Shown piece by piece: positions 21,401 to 33,409 of a DNA stretch of 64,000 bases. The notes under the pieces were generated by a model. The model saw only the letters and a list, made by a program, of their open reading frames with translations. It searched no databases and had not been told where the DNA came from. This DNA comes from Edaphochlamys debaryana (Eukaryota; Chlorophyta; Chlorophyceae; Chlamydomonadales). Positions within the stretch are counted from its first letter, which is position 1, and every line of letters begins with the position of its first letter. A program made the position numbers and the translations under genes. The stretch covers positions 248,001 to 312,000 of the forward strand of contig JAEHOE010000015.1 of the NCBI GenBank assembly GCA_016858145.1. The letters run 5' to 3'.

Positions 21401-23268
21401 GATGACCTCTCCCGATGCCAGGATCCGCTCTTGCTTGGTCCCGCCGCTGCCGCCACGCCGGGGCCCCCACACACCGTCGTACGCAACCTGGATTGGGAAC
21501 ACGTGTGAGCAGGTCTTGGAGGCGACAGACTGACCGTATTGAGGGTTGCACCATCGATCCATACCTATTGTTACCAGTCGTGTAGCACCCCAGCCCCGAG
21601 GCCCACCTGGATGGCATTAACCCAGGACCCTGTGAAGACGCGAATGCCCGTCAGCTGAGCCCCGGCCGAGGGCGGAGCGTCCACGAAAGGAGTGAACCTA
21701 TCACCGCCGCCACCAAAGGGGCCCATCAGCAGTTCGGTCGGGACCGTAGCAGCGGGACCGGGGGGCCGGGGAGGCCGCGGCGGTGGTGCGGGCGGCAGGG
21801 GTGGTGGTGAGGCCGGCAGAGCAGCCCAGTAAAACGTGATCTGCTCTAGGAAGTCATTCCCAATACCTGTCAAGGTTGGAGGGGCAACAGCGAGGTAGGT
21901 GAATCAGCCAATGAACTGAACTAATGGCGGCTGAATGGGCTGAATGAAAGATCGGGCCTCGGTGGACTTCGTGGGGGCCCGTCAACAAGCAACCTGCCTC
22001 ACCGCTAACGTAGATAAGGCGAGCTTGGAAGCCCAGGCAAGGCGTGGCCACAGCCCAGTTGGTGCCGTTCACACCCAGGACCTGCAGTGGCATCGAGAGA
22101 GACACCAGCGATCAGCGGTCTGTCTATTCATAAAATGCACTGCAGACGATTATGACGAGGCCTCGCCCTCCTCCTCACCGTTTGGCGACCCCAGGACGTA
22201 GTGAGTTTCAGGCCGTCCACGAACCAACCCGAACGCACGAACACCGAAGTGATGTACTCCCCGGCCCCGATAGTCCAGGTCTGGACCGTACCGCCTCTGC
22301 CGCCGCGGCGGGGCGTCACAGTGCTGCCGTACGTCATCTGCCGTACGAAGTCAGGGGCAACAGAGCGTTACAAGCATGACCTAAGGACCGGTAGAGAGCT
22401 TTCCTCCCGGTACCCCACAAGCTTGCCTTAAGCGACTGAATCCAAGAGATAGAGGCGACTGTGATGGCTGTGATGGGCGCAGCGCCGCTCATGGCAAGAC
22501 TTGCGTCATCAAAGGCAAAGGCGACGCCCGAGGGCCCGTTGCCGAAGGGGCCCTGCGTCTGGTTGGATGATGCGCAGGGAATGGGAGGGGGCCTCCCGCC
22601 GGCCGGGGGCCGTGGCCTTGGGCTTGGGGGCTTGGGGGCCGGGGGCTTGGGTGTCGGGGGCTTGGGGGCTGGGGGCTTGGGAGCCGGGGGCTTTGGGGTC
22701 GGGGGCTTGGGGGCCGGGGGCTTGGGTGTCGGGGGCTTGGGGGCTGGGGGCTTGGGAGCCGGGGGCTTTGGGGTCGGGGGCTTGGGGACCGGGGGCTTGG
22801 GGGCCGGGGGCTCGGGAGTCGGGGGCTTCGGGGGGTTCGGAGGAACCGGAGAAGGTGGACGGGGGGATGGACTGAGCACAGTGGTTGCTTGCTGCAAGCT
22901 CCGGCGGCTTATGAGGTCACTCGTGAAGGCCACCTCTGCCAACGTGGGAAGAGGGAAGAGGGAAGAGGGAGTGGGTGTCAACTGGGCCGAGGGGCACAGG
23001 CCGCTTCCGGCCGCCCAACAGGACGGTAACTTGACTTGACTTCCGCCTCACTTTTGCCTCCTCTCAGCAACTGAGTGCGCTTGCTTGCTCCATCGCTTCC
23101 TGCGTTGCGGACCAGCGCTCGGTGAGTTCGCGAATGAAGTTATGGTGTGCGAAAGCGGAGCCGTCCACGCCACAGCGACACACCAGTGTACATAGCTCCC
23201 TCTTCAATGACTACTGCACTCCCGCTCACGACAAGAAGCAAGCCCAATATGGGCCCGAGCATCCGCAT
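18416..23268 (-). CDS. Jacalin-domain gametolysin-type metalloprotease, gene A
   Basis: Multi-exon secreted protease. ATG 23268 opens a signal peptide (MRMLGPILGLLLVVSGSAVV). Exon 1 is 23268-23184, exon 2 23099-23052 (GSDGASKRTQLLRGGK), exon 3 from 22935. A long KPPAPKPPTPKPP linker is followed by two jacalin-like domains: TQGPFGNGPSG...SWIQSLK joined to MTYGSTVTPRRGG...GEYITSVFVRSG..VDGLK, then MGPFGGGGDRFTPF...SWVNAIQ joined to VAYDGVWGPRRGG...RAGGRYVDGI. The C-terminal peptidase M11 domain has NILMITIILDVCDT, FNRNTS and a 46-nt exon 19156-19111 ending HEV. The last exon, 18961-18416, begins GHNLGLSH, giving HEVGHNLGLSH, then DPMGYCQRCLYNAPHMLQLGW as in gametolysins. Known M11 enzymes digest hydroxyproline-rich wall or matrix glycoproteins; jacalin folds bind glycans, so matrix targeting is inferred. 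Middle exon edges are approximate. Confidence 0.8.
22600..22850 (-). repeat. Pro-rich linker repeat in gene A
   Basis: Imperfect 15- to 60-base repeats encode alternating KPP-A/T/V units (for example PKPPAPKPPTPKPP). The same position in gene B is much shorter (PRPPSPSPPKPPSPRPPPSP), so the linker has expanded in A. Such (S/K/T)PP stretches resemble hydroxyproline-rich extracellular linkers of volvocine matrix proteins. Confidence 0.85.
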
Positions 23269-24349
23269 GGCTGCTATGCTGTTCACTGTGTATCTATGAT
23301 AGTACTGGGTTATAAGTGACAGGTACAACAACTTCAGTGCGACAATATAAGCGGTGTCCGCGAGATGAGTGTAACGGGCGCGACCTCGCGGGTCCGAGCC
23401 CAGCCTGGGCCCAGCCGCGACCCGCTGCCGGGACCGGACCTGGACTGGTCCTGCAGCGGTCGGAACTTGCGCGGACCCCCAGGGACCCGCTGCCAGCCTT
23501 GGAGGCGAGTGGGCGCGTTGAGCTTCTAGCTCAGCATGCCGCCACTCGACGCAGACGTCTTGGGTAAACGTCCTGCTGCGCAGCGAGGTGGGCTCGCCCC
23601 CCGAGAAATAAACACAGACGCGTGAGACGTGGCGGGATGGGATGGGAAAGCTGTGGGGGGAGATGGCTGCAGTCCTACAGTTGTGCTTCGCAATCACAAC
23701 AGTGAGCCTGCTATATGCTCTAGCGTCGTCGGCGCCGTTCGCAAAGTATGGTCGCGACGGCGGACATGCGGCCATCCAGGCAAACTTTTTCACAGCCAAA
23801 TAGGATAACGCTATCGGGCGGACACAGCGTATACAACCGGTTGCCTCTTGCGAGGCAGTTCGCAACAGCGCTCGCGGCCGCCAGACCAAAACGGCGGATC
23901 GCTTATACTTGCGCGGGAAATCACGGCCTTTGCACTACCCTTACCGCCGCGCCTGCGCCGCCGTCCACGACCTATTCATACGGCTGAGACTTCTCATCTC
24001 GCTCCCCCATCTCGTCCCGGCGGGCGAAATAAACTCAGATCCGGGACGAATTAAACTAAGGGCGGGGGGTGCCTTAGACCCCAAAAGCCCTGTCTTGCCC
24101 CTGAAGGGGCGAGCCAACGCCAGCAGACTGGAACTGTGGTTCCTGCGGTTCTGTGGCCCTGTTTCCTCGCGCCTCCTCGAGAACGCAGGGTTACTGGAGC
24201 GCAAGCGCCTCCCCCCGCCATACTCTGAGCCCCGGCACTGCATGACTCGGTTCCCGTCAGGGCCAGCCGCGGATGCACAAGTCCAGGCACCAACGGCGGC
24301 CGGAGGCTGGAGTGCAAAGCCCCTTGCACCAAAGCAAGAGCGCCTGCAC
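23269..24349. other. 5' flank of gene A
   Basis: No supported gene. About 24103-24250 (gactggaactgtggttcctgcg onward) resembles 40722-40860 upstream of gene C, so this stretch belongs to the duplicated unit. Confidence 0.5.
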
Positions 24350-25550
24350 TGCGCCAATCAAGGCCACAGAGGCCTGCGCTAGGCGAGGCCAGGTTGGGGG
24401 CGGCCGGCCTCTGGGTCCATGCCGTAAGAGCCGTAAGAGGCTGCCAGTGAGGTGAAGGCCCCGCCGCTGAGCCTGGGCCCGATGAGAGCCGCCACAGCCG
24501 GGGCAGCGGCGAGGGCGGCCAGCCGCTACGTTGACCCGCCACGGCCGGCGCCACGGCGAGGGCGGCCAGCGCCCAGCCGCTATCGACGGAGCCATGCTAA
24601 AGAAGGCGGAGGAAGAAGGCAGCAACCAGCGTGAGGCCGCCTCGTCAGGCGCTGTAAGCACCATGCCAAGGCAGCCCTGGTATGCACAAGCCAGCGTCCG
24701 GGTCGGGCCGGCCACCACCGCGTCCGAGACGCCAAGCGCCCGGATTGCGTGCCGCCACGAGAAGACGGCCGCGCGGGGTCACGACCACTCGCGGGCATGC
24801 TAGAACTCCAGACGCGTCTAGGGACCCGCCGCCGAGGCTAGTCCGGGTAGTCTCCAGAGCAGGCAGAGGGCGGCTGAGGGTCGGGCCTCCACGACCTCTG
24901 CGCGGCTCCCCGGGCCCTTACGCCGCCCGCCGTTGAGGGAAGGCTCGGGCTGCTGGTGCCCCTCGAACGAGCAAGCGAAGCGAGCTTTGCAGTCCAGCTT
25001 CAAGCGCTCCTGGGCGTACGCGGTGCGGACATGTGACCGGAGCCGGTGGCGACGGAGGCCAATTGGCCACTTGGCGCTCAGGGCGCGAGGCAGGACGGGT
25101 GCGCAGCTATAATCGGTGTTTGGCTGCAGTGCAGTTAACTCAAACGCAAGCTGAACGCGAGCTCTGGTCTCTGGCGTTGCAATAGCACAAGCTGGCATGC
25201 TGGTGTTTGAAGCAACGACACGGCCAAGATTAGTGGAGTACCTTGTGGTGGACTAGTATTGGAGTATGCGTCAAACGAAGTATGTTGAGTACACCTGAGT
25301 CTGATGCTGTGGACCCACGCCGCTGTCGCGGTCAGCTCGCTTGCGACACATCCGCCACTTACCCTGAGCTGCCAACAGTGCTTGATGTTGGTCTGCTTAT
25401 TGATTGAGAAGGCTAGCACCCCGACACTCGGTGGTCGGGGACACGAACCCTGCCCCGACTTTGAATCCCCACGAGCCCCGACGCCATCAACGCCAGTGGG
25501 CGGGATCCTCTCCTCCAGCCCAATGTGGGTTCTAAGCAGGAAAATCCCTG
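24350..25550. repeat. Intergenic segmental repeat, copy 1
   Basis: Diverged but collinear with 33410-34360. Shared words include gaggcctgcgctaggcgaggccaggttggggg, gtgaaggccccgccgctgagcctgggc, aacgcgagctctggtctct, and a stretch around gctgtcgcggtcagctcgcttgcgacac. No intact gene remains, although short Ala/Arg-rich frames run through both copies. It lies between genes A and B in the array. Confidence 0.7.
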
Positions 25551-26528
25551 TTAGCGTTGCACCTGTCACACCCGCGTCGCTCCACAATCCGGTGCGCCCA
25601 TTGCATCGCGCCGGACCCTACCCCTAGGATGGGTGACGGCCCGACCTCCTGTGAACCCGCAGCTCTTGCCAGGCCGTCTCTGCGCTCGAGGGGGCTACTG
25701 GGCTTCACACGGGAAGCCACTACAACACACAAGGGTCCTACTAAATCGTGCTCATGCTCTGAAGCACGTCCAGGCAACACTGCTAGTTGGACGGCGGACC
25801 GCCAGCTGCTTACTACTCCCTGCAGTTCAACACGCACAACACACAAGCCCTGTTCGTCACACAGACAACAAAACTAGATAGGAGGACGGTTCAGCGGGGA
25901 GCCAGTCTTGCCAGTGGAGGCTGCGGGCGGAGTGGCGGGGGCACCTGCCATCCATCGGCCTCTGGGCCGTGAGCGCGCTTGCAGCGCTCAGCCGTCCGCA
26001 GTCAATGAATACCCTAAACACCCCACAGAACACACAGCGGCTCTAGAGAGCTTGAGCCTGGAAACTAAATAGCAATAGCGTACAAGGGTTAGTGCCTTGC
26101 GCGTGCCGGCCTTCCGGTCCAGGCAGTAACCCACTTGGCACCCCCCAAGTCCACGCAACTAGGTCGATACACGGTTGCGCCTGCCGCACGCAACTAGGTC
26201 CCTCCCCACTTTTGATGAGGCATCCCTTGCGTGGCATAGCACCACTTGCAGCTCACCCATCGCAGCCAACTCAGCCCAACGCACCACGAGGGGGCCTTAC
26301 GAGTTCGTTACTGTTTATTTGGCTAACCTAGCGTAATAAGTAGGAGAGGATTGTAGGACACGTGTAAAAGATGAATCCTGGGTAGACCGGGACTGCCGGT
26401 GCCAGGTATGCCGTGCCCCTCGTTCGCTCAAGCCAACGCCAAACGCTGATCCCCGGCGATATTAGGTTCGGTACATGTACCACAGTCCAGCACAAACGCA
26501 AGGTCCTGGGGCAGGGCCATCCCTGACC
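25551..26528. other. Intergenic, no supported gene
   Basis: Low-information sequence between the intergenic repeat and the 3' end of gene B. The last part (cagggccatccctgacctcaa) directly before the stop codon is shared with gene C. Confidence 0.5.
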
Positions 26529-29500
26529 TCAAGCCATCACGCACTCCGCCTCGGACACAGCGTACCGGCACACCCGCACCACTGCAACCGACAGCGTAGC
26601 CTGGGTGGGAGGCGCGACGCTCACCACCAGCCGTGCGCCCGCCACTACGGCCCGTCCGCCCTTGGCCACCACAGCCTCGACGTGAGTGGCCCCACCGCCC
26701 ATGCCCATGGCAGCAGGCGCGCGATGCACGCTCACAGCGCCGTCAAACTCGTCCGGCAGACCAACATCCTGACCCACGCGCATACGGTAGCTCAGCACTA
26801 TGACGGAGTTCCGGTAGATTGCGTCTGCACTGTTGGGCAGCCAGTCGGCGTTGATGACGACGGGGGTGTTGCGGCGGGCGGTGAGGGCGGCGAAGGTGAT
26901 GGGGTCAGTGGGCACGCCCGGCGGAAGCTGGGTGCCGCTGAGCGTGGCGTAGGGCGTTGCCCAGCCCAGCTGGAGCATGTGGGGGGCGTTGTACAGGCAG
27001 CGCTGGCAGTTGCCCATGGGATCAGACAAGTCGCCGTACTCTTCTCCGTTGCGGCTGCTATGATCCAGACCGAGGTTGTGGCCCTGCAAGGGGTGCCAAG
27101 TCATGGGAAGCCCACATAACGTCAGGGTGCATGGCGCGCGCGGGGCCGCAGGGAACTCTGTCAATACACTGACAGTTCGCATCCACATGACACCCCCAAG
27201 ATCAGTTGCTGGGGTTCCTCACCACTTCGTGCTTGTACACGTTTAGGTAACTGGTGGGGGAGATGGTGCTGCGAGGGGCGGGGCGGGAGGGCGGGGCGTG
27301 AGCTTTACGATCAGGGCTGCGTGCGGCACATGGACGAGGGCGGGGTGCCGCCGCATGACGCGTGCTGGCCAGAGCCCCACGCGCATGTCTCGGTCCAAGC
27401 AAATGCCCCTGATGCCCGCCTGAGGCAACAGTAGCATCCCCCCCAAAAAGCCCCGCATGCCTGACTCGCGGTCCCATGCCTCACCTGCTTGCCATGTCTC
27501 CCCTTACGAATACTGTGTTTCCCAGGGAAAAACCGATGTCGGAGCAGTTGGCGAGTTTGGGCACGACGAAGGTGCGGTGCCACGGATAAGTTGGAAGCTG
27601 GGCGGAGAGGAGAGAGGCGAATAGGGTAAGGATTCGGCGAAGGGCACGAGAAAGAGGGAGACGGCCCCCTGAGATGGATTCAGAGAGCTAGGGGGCACAG
27701 GGCGTCGAAGGAAACCTTCCAGAGCACTCGTCCGCCAAACACCTCCAGCCCTTTCGCTGTCAGAGCCCCCTTTGTCAGACACACAGATCCAACGAGTGAC
27801 CCGCACGCGCTGACCCACCTCTGGCACACCAAGGGCCGCTGCGTTGGCGTCTACGTAGGAAACCCAGTTCCAGAACTCACACACCGAGCGGCTAAACCTC
27901 CCGCATGGCAGCTTGACCTGAGGAGCGCCGAATGGGGCGAGGGTTACTTGGCAGCTTGGCACCCGACACGCCACAGAAAAGCGCACAGAGTAGCATGCCC
28001 TCCCACTGACCCACTCCCGTACCCACATTCTTGATGAGTGACGTGTTTCTGTTAAACACCGCTTGGCCCCCACTGATGGTGCTCCAGTACGCAAGGAGAG
28101 AGTATGGGTCCCGGTACAACGAAAGTTCGATGTCCGATACGGGATTTGAAGGCCCCGTGTCGCACACGTTGAGGATGATCGTGATCATGCGGATGTTGAC
28201 GGGGCGAGGCAGCTTCATGGCTGGGAGGGGCGGGGCCGGAAAGGCGGAAGTGACGTGGGTCCTCGCCTACCTGCTCCCTCTTGCACCTCGCCACCCGCCC
28301 AGCCCAGCCCAGCCATCCGCCCACGCACCCAGGAGGCCGTGGGCACGAGGGCACCACTGAGTCGTATCCTGGTAGTCCTGTGAGGTGGTGGGATTGGCCG
28401 ACCCCACACAGCCCACACGGCCGAAGACCTGCCCCGGCAGCTGCTGTCCTGGCAGCTGCAGGGCCGGGCCCGAGCCCACAGCGGCGCAGCCCAGCATCCG
28501 GCGGCAGTCACCCTGTTGGGGCGGAGGGAGCGTCAGGCTTAAGAACCAGGTGCTATGGCGAAACGAACTGGATAGGGCACGCAGTGCTTGACATGCAGTG
28601 CGGACCGGAGCTTCAAATGAAGCGGCGGCCCGGCCTCTCACCGTCAGGCAAGTGTTGCTTCCCGCAAACGTCAGGCACTCGGGTTGAGAGGTATTGGGGC
28701 TGATGCGTATCACTGAGTCCAGGCCATAGATGCACTTCCAGCCGGCCCGCCGGGCTTCGGCCTGCGCGGCCAGGGCTGAAGCAGCGCGCGAAGGCAGGAG
28801 CTCCCAGACCAGGCTTATCTGGGGCGGCAGGAGTGGCAGTCAGGGACCAGCATGCATGGGGGGAAGGAAGCTGCTGCGCTGGACCGCCGCTCAGCCTGAC
28901 GAGCGAGCAAGCAGGGCCCAGCAGCAGAGTGGTTGCGGACAAGGTCTGGAGATGAAGCTACTCGTGGATTGACAGTGGATCATCGGATTCGGTGCCGGTG
29001 TCCACTGTACACAGGATACCCACTCAGCTGCCCCCTGCCCCGCTCGCCTGACCTGAATGAGGTAGGGCTCCTCCGCGTCGCCGGCGAGGCCCCGCACTCC
29101 GACCAGCTTGTAAGCACCCACGGGGCAGGGCAAGGCGTTGTTAAGTGACCCGCCATCGCCTCCTGCCTTCAACGTGCGGTTGTTGCTGGAAGTGAATGCG
29201 ATGCCATCAATGTACCTGGCGAGGGCAAGCAAGCGGAATGGCGGACATGGCGCTTAGTCAGACGCCGTACGGTCCGGGCAACGGCAGGCAGCGGCGTATC
29301 GGAGCTTCCGCAGTGCAGGTAGTGGGGCAAGCGGCAGCCTTCCGCTGTGGTTGCCGTTCTTGGATAAAGGCATGTCGGAACTGTGCCCCTCTCCAACAGT
29401 ACTACGCACTCTGCCTGTAAGCTGAAGGCAGTTGCGCTTCCCCCCAGACTCACCCTCCTGCTCCCACGACGGCGCGCGTTACCACCTCCCCCGATGCCAG

Positions 29501-31857
29501 GATGAGCTCCTGCATTGTCCCGTCGCTGCCGCCGCGCCGGGGCCCCCACACGCTGTTGTACGCAACCTGCGTTGGGGACATGTGGGGTGGGGGCCTGAGT
29601 ATGCTGGGAAGACGACGGGCGTGGGGGCATGAGCACGCTGAGGAGACGACGAGTGTCGGTGTTGAGGTTACGGTAGCACCATCGATCCATCCCCACACCC
29701 GTCGTGCAGCACGCCGGCCCCCATGCCCACCTGGATGGCGTTAATCCAGGACCCCGCGTACACCCGAATGCCCGTCAGCTGGGCCCCGGCCGAGGGCGGA
29801 GCGTCCACAAAGGGAGTGAACCTATCGCCGCTGCCGCCCAAGGGGCCCATGAGCAGCTGAGCCGGAACCGTAGCAGCGGGGCCGGGGGGCCGGGGAGGCC
29901 GCGGCGGCGGTGTGGGCGGTAGGGGTGGTGGCGAGGCTGGCAGCGCGGCCCAACGGAACGTGATCTGCTCTAGGTAGTCATTGGCAATACCTGTAACGAG
30001 TTCAGGGGCAACAGCGAGTTGGGTTTGTCAGCCAATGGACTGGACCGATGGCGGCGGAATGCTGAAATAGCTGAAAGCAAGGTGGGTTCGCTGTGGGCTT
30101 CGTGGAAGAAAGCAGCCTGCCTCACCACTGATGTAGACGAGGCGAGCTTGGTAGCCCAGGCAAGGCGTGGCGACAGCCCAGTTGGTGCCGTTCACACCCA
30201 GGATCTGCAGTGGTACCAGAAGAGACACAAGCGATTAACGGTCTGTCGGTTCATCAAAGGCCGGCGCTGCAGGAAACGCGGTGGCGGCCTCGCCCTCGTC
30301 CTCACCGTCTGGCGTCCCCAGGACGTGACGAACTTGATTCCGTCGACATATTGGCCCGCACGCACGAACACGGACGTGATGTACTCTCCAACACCCAGAG
30401 TCCAGGTCCGGGCCGTACCGCCTGTGCCGCCGCGGCGGGGCGCCACAGTGCTGTTGTACGTCATCTGCCGTACGGGGAGAACGCAGAGGCGTCAACTCAA
30501 GAGCGAGGCAGCACGAGATCAGACTACCGTACGTATATATTCAGGACTTCTGGTATGCCCACCAGCTTGCCTGGATCGACTCAATCCACAAATAGGTTGC
30601 GACTGTGATGGCTGTGATAGGCGCGGCGCCGCTCCTCGCAAGAGTTCGATCATCAAAGGCGAAGGTGGCACCCGAGGGGCCCCCACCGAACGGCCCCTGC
30701 GCCAGGTTCGCTGATGTGCAGGGGCTGGGAGGCGGCCTTGGGCTCGGGGGCTTGGGAGGGCTAGGAGAAGGTGGACGAGGCACAGTGGTTGCTTGCTGCA
30801 AGCTCCGGCGGCTTATGGGGTCACTCGTGACGGCCACCTCTGCCAACGTGGAGAGCAAGAGGGAATGGGGTGTCAGTGGGCACGGTGGGGTTAAGAACAG
30901 GGGTGCCAGGCACGGTGGGTGACCAGTCTGGAACGCAAAACAGGCGCTTTCGGCGGCCTCGCGCTGTTTCCGACCCGCCATAGCAGCAGTCAGTGAGGCT
31001 TGCCACGTAACGCACTGGCAGCGCTATCCTGAATGCGATAGCGACGGCAAAACGAATGGTCATACGTTGCCCCCCGCCGGTTTCAGTCGCACAAATGTTA
31101 TCCGTCTGTGAAGCGCGGTTACTGAATACCTCGCTCGGCTCTAAATGCGCCGCGCCGGGAGCGAAAGTGCCGACTGAACACAGCGCAACGGAACAGCCCG
31201 CGACTTCGCACTCGCACTCTACGATGACTCAGCCCTTCTCCTGCCACCCCTGTATCGCCGTTATGGAGTGCTGCAACGAGAGCAAGTGAGGTGGAGGTCT
31301 ACTGACTCATGCACATACACATCGCCGTCAGTGCCATCCTTGGCCCCTCTTGGCCCTCCCCAGGCTAGTGCGGCATGAGCTACCCTCGCGAGCCGCAAGG
31401 AGTTGCCGCAGGAGGCCACATCGACCCCGTTGAGCGCGACAGACGGGGCCACCATACATCCACGGCAATCATGTCTCCTGGACAGACTGCCCCCCCCCCG
31501 CTTCCCTCACCGCATTACCGTTGATACCTCAACAGGGCGGGTTCAAGCCCTTTTAGACGGCCCTAGTGGCGAGCGTCCCCGCCGCCACGACGGGCCCAAC
31601 AAACTTGTGGAGAAGGTGAAACCTCCCGCCTTACCTTTGCCCCTCATCAGCAACTGCGTGCCTTTAACTTCAGCTTCGTCGCTTCCTGCGTGCCCGACCG
31701 GCGCTCGAGTGAGTTCGCGCATGCGCATGTCATATGTGTGCGACAGCGGAGCTCCACGTTACAGCGACGCACCAGTGTACACAGCTTCGTCGGCACTGAC
31801 TATTGATGCCCCGCTCGCGAGGAGCAAGCCCAAAACGGCGGGCAAGAGCAGCCGCAT
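26529..31857 (-). CDS. Jacalin-domain gametolysin-type metalloprotease, gene B
   Basis: Same plan as gene A. ATG 31857 starts a signal peptide (MRLLLPAVLGLLLASGASIV). The second exon reads GSDEAEVKGTQLLMRGK. A short Pro-rich linker precedes jacalin-like domain 1 (QGPFGGGPSGATFAFDD...WIESIQ then MTYNSTVAPRRGG...GEYITSVFVRAGQYVDGIKF) and domain 2 (LMGPFGGSGDRFTPF...SWINAIQ then VAYNSVWGPRRGG). A linker with several Cys follows (GDCRRMLGCAAVGSG, PECLTFAGSNTCLTVRG). The M11 domain has VNIRMITIILNVCDT, FNRNTS, VKLPCGRFSRSVCEFWNW, then YKHEV joined across an intron to GHNLGLDHSSRN; the final exon is 27083-26529. Zinc ligands are intact (HEVGHNLGLDH), and DPMGNCQRC replaces DPMGYCQRC. The predicted role is a secreted protease acting on glycosylated matrix; exon edges other than those given are approximate. 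Confidence 0.8.
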
Positions 31858-32910
31858 TATTGCTGCTCTAATATTCCGTGTGTATGTCTGATACTGGGGC
31901 GGACGGCGACTGCTATACATAACATAAGATTCAGGGCGACATATTTTGTCCGCGAGATGGGTGTGGTGCATGGCAATTGCATCGGCCTACGAACTGCGAT
32001 GCCACGATCCTGAGTGGCCAGGGCGCGCTAGTCGGCGCTAGCTGTAATGAGTACAAATATGCGCAAGCGTAAAGGGTTCGGCGGGAGAAGGCGATGAACC
32101 CGGCCGACGGCGTGCGACCGTTAGCAGCCGTGCGGGCACCGGGACGCGGGAGTTTCCCCCTCCCCTCGGCCTACGAAATGCAATGCCACGACTCCGCGGC
32201 GCTGCGCCCCGTTGTCTATGATAACCCCTCCTGATAACACGAGCGAGCGGCCGCCAAGGGCGGCCCAAAGGGCGTGCCCCCTATAGGTATCAACGGTAGT
32301 GCGGTCCGGTTGTGGGGAGCGTGGCAGTGTGCCGCAGGCGTGTGGTGTTGCAGAAACGCACGGCCAGGGCGCACGGCAGTGGACGCATGCTATGTCCGTC
32401 CACGTCCCGTCTGTCCCGTCTGTGGCGGGGTCATGTGGCCTCCTGGTGTCCGCTATATGCCCAACAGGCTAAGCAAGGGCCAAGGATGGCATCAAACCTC
32501 GCACAGCACCACACCAAAACGGTTAGTCACAGTCACCGGAGCTTCATTGCTAACGCACTCAAGTGAGCGCGCTTCCAATGCGTCGAGTTTGTGCGACGGA
32601 AAGAAGGGGCTGTGCGTCTGCGTTCGCAATGGCGTCGTGATAACATTCATGGAAGCGCTACCTGGAAGCGTTGCGAGCTGAGTCACGGTGTGTGCTATTG
32701 CGGGATGGACAAGGGTGGCTGCCCGAAGGCCGGAAAAGCTTTTCAGCCCTTAAGGGCTGAGCCCCGTGGTCCCGTCCAGGGGGCCCAACGTTCGCGTGTG
32801 GCTCCGTGCAGCCCTCTAACCCTCTCCACCACCAGCCCATCGGACCACGGCATGCAGGCTCAAACCCAGCCATTGTTGTTGTTGTTAATCCATTTCATTT
32901 TCCTTGCCCG
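31858..32910. other. 5' flank of gene B
   Basis: No supported gene. A segment repeats at distance: gcctacgaaatgcaatgccacgactccgc(ggcgc)tgcgccccgttgtctatgataacccc near 32171-32226 recurs at 34781-34838, and a shorter form is at 31988-32010. It marks a small dispersed repeat. Confidence 0.5.
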
Positions 32911-33153
32911 CCCTTCCCAAAGCCCGCAGGTGCCCCGCCCTTCCCCAAGCCCGCAGGTGCCCCGCCCTTCCCCAAGCCCGCAGGTGCCCCGCCCTTCCCC
33001 AAGCCCGCAGGTGCCCCGCCCTTCCCCAAGCCCGCAGGTGCCACGCCCTTCCCCAAGCCCGCAGGCGTCCCGCCCTTCCCCAAGCCCGCAGGTGCCCCAC
33101 CCTTCCCCAAGCCCGCAGGTGCCCCACCCTTCCCCAAGCCCGCAGGTGCCCCA
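32911..33153 (+). repeat. 27-bp minisatellite, nine units
   Basis: Nine consecutive 27-base units (cccttccccaagcccgcagg plus tgccccg or a close variant) begin at 32911, 32938, 32965, 32992, 33019, 33046, 33073, 33100 and 33127, with a partial tenth at 33154. Because 27 is divisible by 3, five of the six frames stay open through it. I see no flanking coding exon that would make it a protein repeat. Confidence 0.95.
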
Positions 33154-33409
33154 CCCTTCCACTCACCCTAGTTTGGAAGTGATCCCATGCGGTGGGGAGG
33201 CAACAAGGGCGGGGAGACAGTAAGTTGTTGGGGAGCCGAAGAGATGTGTGACAACTCCGCCACCTCCAGCTAAGGCCCCGCGCCCCCGCTCCTCCATTCC
33301 GCCTATGCCGTACCCAGCGCGGTGACTAGCCGACTGGCCTTAGATATGGAACCGAAAGCCCAAGGCGTTCGAAGCCCGACCTATGTGTATCTATGTGTAC
33401 TTAGGCCCT

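Noticed and set aside
24051..24718. Ala/Arg-rich minus-strand frames in the gene A upstream region
   Set aside because: The collinear repeat at 33.4 kb carries many frame-breaking indels, so no conserved protein is supported.
31537..31550. gggttcaagccc resembling a tRNA B-box
   Set aside because: No A-box at suitable spacing and no cloverleaf arms could be built.
32911..33153. Possible CRISPR-like array
   Set aside because: Units are contiguous with no unique spacers, and the genome is eukaryotic; it is a minisatellite.
32591..33223. Open frames on both strands across 32.6-33.2 kb with PSPSPQVPR-type repeats
   Set aside because: Openness follows from a 27-base tandem repeat that is a multiple of three; no splice context, signal peptide or homologous flank supports a gene.
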